A stretch of 19,452 nucleotides of DNA from NCBI GenBank assembly GCA_004555175.1, contig SFJE01000032.1, positions 1 to 19,452 of the forward strand. The letters are read 5' to 3'. Of the stretch, positions 14,224-19,452 are shown piece after piece. This stretch comes from Lentisphaeraceae bacterium (GTDB lineage: Bacteria; Verrucomicrobiota; Kiritimatiellia; RFP12; DVOR01). Each line of letters opens with the position of its first letter. The stretch's first letter is position 1. A program made the translations under genes and the position numbers. The notes below the pieces were generated by a model that was not told where the DNA came from, did no database searches, and worked only from the letters and a program-made list of their open reading frames with translations.

Positions 14224-16602
14224 TTAGCGGTAGAGGCCCTGGCGGAGGGTGGCGAGGAGGGCTTTAAGGTCGAGGGCGTTGGGGAGGCCGAGGGCTTGGA
14301 GGGCGGCGGGGAGCGAACCGTAGCGCTGCTTGAGGGTGCCGGCGAGGGCCTGGCCGGTGAGGGCGGCCTCCCCTTCGCGGAGGTAGAGGCCGAAGAGCTG
14401 CTCGACCATCTGCGCGCGTTCGGCGGGGAGTTCCGGCAAGGCGGCGCGGCAGGCCGTGATGCGCTCCTGGCGCGTGCGCGGCGCGTGGCCATAGCCCCAG
14501 GCGAGCAGGAGGTCGAGCGTGTCGCACGCATCCAACTCCCGGAGCCGCTGCAAGTGCGAGAGGATCTTAGGCTTGACCCCGGCGGCCGCGAGCGCCTCGC
14601 GCAACGCCTGCTGCGTCTCTTCGCCAACCCACTGGGCGGTCAACGCCTCGGCCGAGGCCACGCTCCGGATCCGCTCGCCGAGGATCTCCTCCACCTCGGC
14701 CAGAGAGCGGGCCACACCCTCGAAGTAGAGACTGGCCTGGCAATCCACCTCGCGCCCGTGGCGCTTGCCCAGGCGGATCTCCGAGCCCTCCTCCCCGGGG
14801 TCTGGGGGCAGGCAAATGCACGGCTTGCAGCCGCACCTCGGGCAGACATCATCCTCCTGCTTCGGCCGCTCCGTCGGCGGGCAGACACACGGGGCCTGAC
14901 CGCACTTCGGGCAGAGCTCGAGCGCGCCGCCATCCCACTCGGGGTTAAAGAGCCGCCCGGTGTTGGACTGGGGGAAGAAGTCGTAGATGGTAAAGAAGTC
15001 CTTGCCCTCGCACAACCGCGTTCCCCGGCCGATAATCTGCTTGAAGGTGACCTCCGACTCCACCTCCCGCATCAGCACCACCGCGCGCACATTGCACGCA
15101 TCCACCCCGGTGGTCAACTTCTCGGAGGTCGTCAGAATCACCGGCAGCCGGCTCTCGTTGAGGCAAAAGGTCTTGAGCACATCATCGCCCACCGCGCCAT
15201 CATCGGCCGTCACGCGTTGGCAGTAATCCGGCTGCAGACACCCCGCCGCCTCGGCCACGGCGCGCGCGAGCGTGCCCTGCGCCACACGCCAGGCGAGCGT
15301 CTCGCGAATAAGCCGGGCGACCGTTGCCGCGTGGGCCTGGTTCTCGCAGAAGACAATTGCCTTCTCATCGAGCGGCAGCTCCTCGAGCAAGACCTCGACG
15401 AAGCGCTGCTCGCGCTCGGCGATGGTGAGATGGTTGCGGTAGAGCTCGCGATTGGTGTAGGTGTGCTCGCGCTCCACGGCCGCCTCGTTGGAGAGCTCGT
15501 CGCCCTCCTGGAAGTGGTAGCGCTCCAAGGGCGAGATCATCTGCTTGACGCAGTAGGGCGCCAGATAGCCATCCTCTATCCCTTGCTTGAGCGAGTAGCT
15601 ATAGACCGGCAGCCCGAAGTAGTCGTAGGTGTCGCGATTCGCGTTGCACACCGGCGTGGCCGTGAGCCCCAGCTTCACCGCGCCGGTGAAGTAATCCAAA
15701 ATCCCCCGCCACTGACTCTGCGCGTTCGACCCGCCGTGGTGGCACTCGTCCACGATCACCAGGTCAAAGAAGTCCGGCGGGAAGGCCTTGTAGCGCGTCT
15801 CCTCGCCGCTCTCGCCCAGGAGCGTCTGGTAGATTGTCACGTAGCAACTGTAGCCCAGCGGCACCTCCGCGAAGTTCGCCTTCAGCCGCACCACGGCGTT
15901 CCCCAGCGGCGTAAAGGTCCGCGCCGTCTGGTTCGCCAACGCATTCAGATAGGCCAAGAAAAGCACCCGCGGCCGACGCTTCCCCAGCCCCTCGCGCGAC
16001 CACTTGACCTCAAAGAGCTTGTGCAGCAGCTGGTAGGCGATGTAGGTCTTCCCCGTCCCCGTGGCCAAGGTTAAGAGCGCGCGCTCCTTCCCCTGCGCGA
16101 TCGCGCCGATGACCGCCTCCACCGAGCGCTCCTGATAGTAGCGGATGGGGCGATCGCCCACCTGCGCCCACGGCACCTGCGCGCACGCGCTCACCAACGC
16201 CTCCCCCGGCCCCGCCGCCCGCCGCTCCGCCTCCACCCGCGCGAGCAACGCCTCGGGCCCGGGCATCTCCGCCATCGTCAACCGCTGATGCGTCCCGGCC
16301 ACCAAATCCCACGCCAAGAGCGTCCGCCCATTCGTGGCAAAGGCAAAACGCACCCCCAACGCCTCGGCATACTCCCGCGCCTGCGCCTCCCCCGCCTCGG
16401 CCCCCACCTCGACGCTCTTGGCCTCCAACACCGCCACGCGCCGAAAGCCCACCATCAGCACATAATCCGCCTTCCGCGCCCGGCGCCCCTTCCGCCCCGG
16501 CGCAACCACCTGCTCGGTCGCCACCCGCGCCGGCGCCGTCTCCCAACCCGCCTTCCGCAGCGCCGGGTCAATCAAATCCTTCCGCGTCTGCGACTCATTC
16601 AT
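14224..16602 (-). CDS. hsdR: Type I restriction enzyme, restriction (translocase/nuclease) subunit HsdR
   Basis: A 792-residue motor and nuclease subunit. The N-terminal nuclease has Asp46 in KADYVL and VLEAK with Glu60-x-Lys62, the PD-(D/E)XK core. The SF2 translocase follows: Walker A ATGTGKT (180-186), DECHH (285-289), LTATP (313-317) and motif VI QIIGRGTRL (522-530). After the motor comes a cysteine-rich linker (about 564-597) with two CPxCGxxPCxC-like clusters, possible zinc sites. The rest (about 610-792) is the helical C-terminal domain that docks on HsdM/HsdS. ATG at 16602 overlaps the end of hsdS by 8 nt. The protein would cut DNA after translocation from unmethylated sites, together with HsdM and HsdS. 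All key residues are intact, so the system looks active. Confidence 0.94.
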   Translation of the reverse strand: MNESQTRKDLIDPALRKAGWETAPARVATEQVVAPGRKGRRARKADYVLMVGFRRVAVLEAKSVEVGAEAGEAQAREYAEALGVRFAFATNGRTLLAWDLVAGTHQRLTMAEMPGPEALLARVEAERRAAGPGEALVSACAQVPWAQVGDRPIRYYQERSVEAVIGAIAQGKERALLTLATGTGKTYIAYQLLHKLFEVKWSREGLGKRRPRVLFLAYLNALANQTARTFTPLGNAVVRLKANFAEVPLGYSCYVTIYQTLLGESGEETRYKAFPPDFFDLVIVDECHHGGSNAQSQWRGILDYFTGAVKLGLTATPVCNANRDTYDYFGLPVYSYSLKQGIEDGYLAPYCVKQMISPLERYHFQEGDELSNEAAVEREHTYTNRELYRNHLTIAEREQRFVEVLLEELPLDEKAIVFCENQAHAATVARLIRETLAWRVAQGTLARAVAEAAGCLQPDYCQRVTADDGAVGDDVLKTFCLNESRLPVILTTSEKLTTGVDACNVRAVVLMREVESEVTFKQIIGRGTRLCEGKDFFTIYDFFPQSNTGRLFNPEWDGGALELCPKCGQAPCVCPPTERPKQEDDVCPRCGCKPCICLPPDPGEEGSEIRLGKRHGREVDCQASLYFEGVARSLAEVEEILGERIRSVASAEALTAQWVGEETQQALREALAAAGVKPKILSHLQRLRELDACDTLDLLLAWGYGHAPRTRQERITACRAALPELPAERAQMVEQLFGLYLREGEAALTGQALAGTLKQRYGSLPAALQALGLPNALDLKALLATLRQGLYR

Positions 16603-17692
16603 CGCCCCCGCCCTCTCCCCCTCCGAAAGCCTCCGACAACACCGCCCGCCGATAAACCCCGCACTGCGCCACCCCCTCCTGCGCCAACGCCACCACCCGG
16701 CGGCTCACCCCCTCCGCCCGCTCCAACCGCGCAACCACCCGCTCCTGCTCCGCCAATGAGGGAAGGGGGAGGTCTAGGTTGCGGATACTTGTGGCCGTGG
16801 TGCTTGGCCTTCCACTATCAGGGACCAACTTCTCGAAGTCGACACTCTGGCAAAAACGATGAAGGAAGGCGGGTAGAACCTTCTCGAAAGCTATCAACCC
16901 AAAGGCTGTGTCGATATTCCATAGCGGCTCGGGAATAAGCATTGGGTTGTTCAGGGTCCCTTTACGCCCGACCAAGACCGTATTCGCGGGACACCGCCAG
17001 GCATTCGCGTAGCCTATCTTGCCGCCGCTTCCGTAAATTGGGAATGCGCCGTTTGGGTCCTCAACCGCGCGTTGATTGGCACCAGCACGTACTTCGCAGA
17101 CATCGCCGAGCTTGGCGGCGGGGGTGGAGGAGAGGGCGGCGAAGGATTCATCGAGGGTGGCGCGGAAGTGGCGCTCTGCGGTTTCGGCCATCTCGCGGAA
17201 CTTGGCCTCCATCGCGTCGATGGCCCCGAGCGTCCGCTCCAAGTGCGCCACAATCCGCTCCTGCTCGGCCAAGGAGGGAAGGGGGAAGGCAACAGCGTCT
17301 AGATCCCGTGCGAGTAAGTGCTTGACTGTGACGAAGTTCTTCTTCTCCCAAATGGCAGTCAACACCTGCTTCATTCTATGAAAGAGGTAGCCTGGGAGAA
17401 TGCGGCTCTCCTTGGGCACCAGTTTACAGACTCGCTGGTTGAGTACGGCCTCCCCACTCCGCCACTTGGCGATGTTAAAGTCTCCATCCATCCCCACCAG
17501 AATATCCCCGGCGTGGATATGGTATTGCGAGGGGCACGGCTCATCCGTGAAGGTCTCAGAGTGTCCAGCGAGGACATTCCGAATCCGTATCAACGGCAGG
17601 CCGCGACCTTCCACATTGAACTTCTCCGCATTGAAGGGGAAGCCGTAGACCACCTCGCAGACATCGCCGAGTTTGACGAGGGGGGTGTTCAT
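16595..17692 (-). CDS. hsdS: Type I restriction enzyme, specificity subunit HsdS
   Basis: A 365-residue DNA-recognition subunit with the usual two half-subunits. The first target domain is about 1-135 (MNTPLVKLGDVCEVVYGF...), followed by a conserved FPLPSLAEQERIVAHLE helix region (136-152). The second begins at AKLGDVCEVRAG (193-204) and ends with LPLPSLAEQERVVARLE (308-324). Each domain would read one half of a bipartite site. By eye the recognition domains have clearly lower GC (about 50%) than the conserved regions around them (about 70%), a sign of domain exchange. It overlaps hsdM by 4 nt (ATGA) and hsdR by 8 nt. The length is slightly short of the common 400 or so, with a compact second domain. 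The target sequence cannot be predicted. Confidence 0.93.
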   Translation of the reverse strand: MNTPLVKLGDVCEVVYGFPFNAEKFNVEGRGLPLIRIRNVLAGHSETFTDEPCPSQYHIHAGDILVGMDGDFNIAKWRSGEAVLNQRVCKLVPKESRILPGYLFHRMKQVLTAIWEKKNFVTVKHLLARDLDAVAFPLPSLAEQERIVAHLERTLGAIDAMEAKFREMAETAERHFRATLDESFAALSSTPAAKLGDVCEVRAGANQRAVEDPNGAFPIYGSGGKIGYANAWRCPANTVLVGRKGTLNNPMLIPEPLWNIDTAFGLIAFEKVLPAFLHRFCQSVDFEKLVPDSGRPSTTATSIRNLDLPLPSLAEQERVVARLERAEGVSRRVVALAQEGVAQCGVYRRAVLSEAFGGGEGGGDE

Positions 17693-19188
17693 TGGGCGAG
17701 GTCCTTGAGGAGGGAGTCGAGTTCGGCGTGGAGGGCGCGGAGGCGGGCGAGGCAGTCGGCGGCGGGGGGGAGCGTTTCGGCCTGGAGGTGAGGGTTGCGG
17801 ACGGAGAGGTCGAGGGTTTGGGGGTCGAGCGTGGCGGGGTCGAGGGTCCAGGCGTTGGGGGAGTCGGGGAGCGGGGCGTTGGGGCCGGCGGAGGCGAGGC
17901 GCTCGAACTCGGCGAGGTCGCTCTCACGCAGGGGGCGCTTCTTGCCGAGGGCGACGCCCTCGGGCGGGGTGAATTGGTAGTAGCGGATGGGTTGAGTGGT
18001 CGGCTCGCCCTTGGTAAAGAAGAGGACGATGGTGCGCACGCCGGCGTTGACGAAGACCTTTTGGGGAAGGTCGAGGACCCAGTCGAGGCGGCAGTGCTCG
18101 AGCAGGCGGCGGCGCATGGCGATGGAGGCGGCGTCGGTATTGGAGAGGAAGGTGTTCTTGATGATGATGGCCGCGCGGCCGCCCCGGCGGAGCTTGGCGA
18201 CGAAGTGCTCGAGGAAGAGGAGGGCGGTCTCGGTGGTGCGGAGGGTGAAGTTGGCCTGGACGTTGGTGGAGGTGGCCGCGCCGAAGGGGGGATTGGCCAG
18301 GATGATGTCCACGCGGTCGCGGTCGGTAAAGTCGGCAATGCGCTTGGAGAGGGTGTCGACCTTCTCGATGTTGGGGGCGGTGAGGCCGTGGAGGATGCAG
18401 TTCATCTGGGCGGTGATGTAGGGCAGGGCCTTGACCTCGCAGCCGGAGAAGGTGCGGTGCTGGAGGATGTCGTAGGCGTGGGCACCCGCCTCGCGCGTGC
18501 GCTCGCGCAGGTAGGTAAAGGCCTCGCAGAGGAAGCCGCCCGACCCGCACGCGCCATCGTAAATCGTCTCGCCCAACTTGGGGGCAAGCACGCGCACCAT
18601 CACCCGGATGAGCGCGCGCGGCGTGTAATACTGCCCGCCATCGCGCCCGGCATTGCCCATCGCCTGCAGGCGCTCCTCGTAGAGCACCGAGAGCTCGTGC
18701 TGCTCGGTCTCGGTCGAGAAGATCAGCGGCTGGACCTTCTCAATCACCTCGCGCAGCAGGTAGCCATCGGTGAAGGTGCACGTCAGCTCCGAGAAGATGG
18801 CCCCCACGCGGTAGGCCAGCGAATCCACCGCCGCCTCGTCGCGCAGCCGACGCAGCCCCGGGAAGAGTTCGCGCTGGACAAAGTCTATCAGCTCGGGCCC
18901 CGTCAGCAGCCGCCCCACATCCAGCCGCCCCTCCGCCGTCTGCGGATAGGCCCACCTGTGCCAGGCCAGCGCCTCGGGCAAGACCGGCTCGTAGCGCTCG
19001 CCGCACAGCTCCGCCTCCGCCTGGCGCCCCGCCTCGGCCGCATCCAAATAGCGCAAGAAGAGCAACCAGCTCGATTGCTCCATATACTGCAACGCACTCC
19101 CGCACCCACTCCCGGGCTTGCGCAACTCGTCATCAATCGCCTTGAACGCCCGCGCCGCACTCTGCGCAAAACTCTCAACCTTCGCCAT
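17689..19188 (-). CDS. hsdM: Type I restriction enzyme, methyltransferase subunit HsdM
   Basis: A 499-residue N6-adenine methyltransferase subunit. The N-terminal helical domain is about 1-150. GGQYYTPRALI (184-194) leads into motif I YDGACGSGGFLCEAF (210-224), where Gly replaces the usual Pro of DPACG, and catalytic motif IV ILANPPFG (296-303). The C-terminal tail (about 440-499) would contact HsdS. The frame is open to 19407, but ATG at 19188 is preferred: it follows GAGAGGAG, begins the normal MAKVESFAQSAARAFKAIDD start, and leaves the promoter candidate at 19211 upstream. It is the first gene of the M-S-R operon and its stop overlaps the hsdS ATG. With HsdS alone it would protect host DNA. 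Confidence 0.94.
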   Translation of the reverse strand: MAKVESFAQSAARAFKAIDDELRKPGSGCGSALQYMEQSSWLLFLRYLDAAEAGRQAEAELCGERYEPVLPEALAWHRWAYPQTAEGRLDVGRLLTGPELIDFVQRELFPGLRRLRDEAAVDSLAYRVGAIFSELTCTFTDGYLLREVIEKVQPLIFSTETEQHELSVLYEERLQAMGNAGRDGGQYYTPRALIRVMVRVLAPKLGETIYDGACGSGGFLCEAFTYLRERTREAGAHAYDILQHRTFSGCEVKALPYITAQMNCILHGLTAPNIEKVDTLSKRIADFTDRDRVDIILANPPFGAATSTNVQANFTLRTTETALLFLEHFVAKLRRGGRAAIIIKNTFLSNTDAASIAMRRRLLEHCRLDWVLDLPQKVFVNAGVRTIVLFFTKGEPTTQPIRYYQFTPPEGVALGKKRPLRESDLAEFERLASAGPNAPLPDSPNAWTLDPATLDPQTLDLSVRNPHLQAETLPPAADCLARLRALHAELDSLLKDLAQ

Positions 19189-19210
19189 AACGCTCCTCTC
19201 AACAGGGCTT

Positions 19211-19219
19211 AGTATAGCA
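19211..19219 (-). promoter_or_regulatory. Extended -10 promoter of the hsdMSR operon
   Basis: Minus-strand TGCTATACT fits TGnTATnnT, with five of six bases of the -10 hexamer matching the consensus. The start point would be near 19204, giving a leader of about 16 nt with the ribosome-binding site GAGAGGAG inside it. No -35 consensus is seen. Confidence 0.5.
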
Positions 19220-19285
19220 CAAGTGCGCGGCGTGCGCCCGCGTGAGAGGGCGGCTGGGGGTGTGGCTGGGGGTGCCGGGCCAGGC

Positions 19286-19321
19286 GGGCGCTGCGCGCCC
19301 TGCGCGGCAAATATGCCGCGC
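19286..19321. repeat. Two adjacent palindromes upstream of hsdM
   Basis: GGGCGC-TGC-GCGCCC (19286-19300) is followed directly by GCGCGGCA-AATA-TGCCGCGC (19302-19321, 8-bp stem and 4-nt loop). They probably lie between hsdM and a gene beyond the window. Either could terminate that gene's transcription. A pair of AACAGCA heptamers follows at 19327-19340. Confidence 0.6.
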
Positions 19322-19411
19322 CACAGAACAGCAAACAGCAGGAGGAGGGCTGGCCTTTCGGTAAGCGGCTCACGCGCCAGGCGGGGCGGAGGCCAAGGCG
19401 CGGCCATTGGA

Positions 19412-19452
19412 GCGGCTGGGGGCAGGGGCGGGCGCGGCTGGGGGCAGGGGCG
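19412..19452. repeat. Two direct copies of a 19-nt G-rich sequence at the window edge
   Basis: GCGGCTGGGGGCAGGGGCG occurs at 19412-19430 and again at 19434-19452, a 22-nt period. The array may continue beyond the window. A related GCGGCTGGGGGTG block lies near 19250. The clustered G-runs could form a quadruplex. No gene is supported in this part. Confidence 0.75.

Noticed and set aside
14134..16074. Long plus-strand open frame opposite hsdR (646 codons)
   Set aside because: It is the mirror of a clear HsdR gene in high-GC DNA; the translation is Leu/Arg/Glu-rich and has no domain.
17692..19212. Plus-strand open frame opposite hsdM (506 codons)
   Set aside because: Gly/Val/Glu-rich shadow of HsdM, with no recognisable motif or start signal.
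19189..19407. N-terminal extension of HsdM to 19407
   Set aside because: The extension is Pro/Arg-rich and crosses the promoter and palindromes; ATG at 19188 has a ribosome-binding site and the normal HsdM start.

Overview
The window is mostly GC-rich DNA (clearly above 60% by eye). Every convincing gene lies on the minus strand, so transcription runs from the right edge to the left. The organism is a diderm bacterium: it has a complete inner-membrane Mla (MCE) phospholipid transporter, a chromosomal-type ParB and arginine biosynthesis. GC content, ParB type and many exported or hypothetical proteins would fit a PVC-group lineage such as Kiritimatiellota or Lentisphaerota. That placement is a guess; no rRNA or marker set is present.

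Four transcription units can be read, in transcription order. (1) 19188-14224: a type I restriction-modification operon, hsdM-hsdS-hsdR, with overlapping genes. (2) 14083-7081: a tightly packed operon of argC, parB, an M28-family peptidase, a two-TM protein, a multi-pass GT-C-like membrane protein, and a DUF2156-GNAT fusion. (3) 6831-2918: a four-gene operon in which an undescribed secreted protein with about 14 Trp-Pro-aromatic repeats precedes mlaE, mlaF and mlaD. (4) 2348-1: an AT-richer, probably transferred island with a PD-(D/E)XK restriction endonuclease, its adenine methyltransferase, and the first 41 codons of a secreted protein cut by the window edge.

Each unit has an extended -10 promoter candidate of the form TGnTATnnT in front of it. 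The non-coding spaces hold short palindromes with a TRC loop, tandem heptanucleotides and, after mlaD, a 22-nt tandem repeat ending in a strong hairpin.

The most unusual observations are: (a) the WP-aromatic repeat protein fused by operon structure to the Mla transporter, a candidate for a periplasmic or outer-membrane partner; (b) a dispersed repeat of about 100 nt, bounded by GACAGCN/GCTGTCN heptamers, present twice in opposite orientation at the 5' ends of two genes of the same operon, where it is open in the reading frame and where a change of one heptamer would shift the frame; and (c) the 22-nt repeat array after mlaD. No CRISPR, tRNA, rRNA, transposase or integrase was seen.
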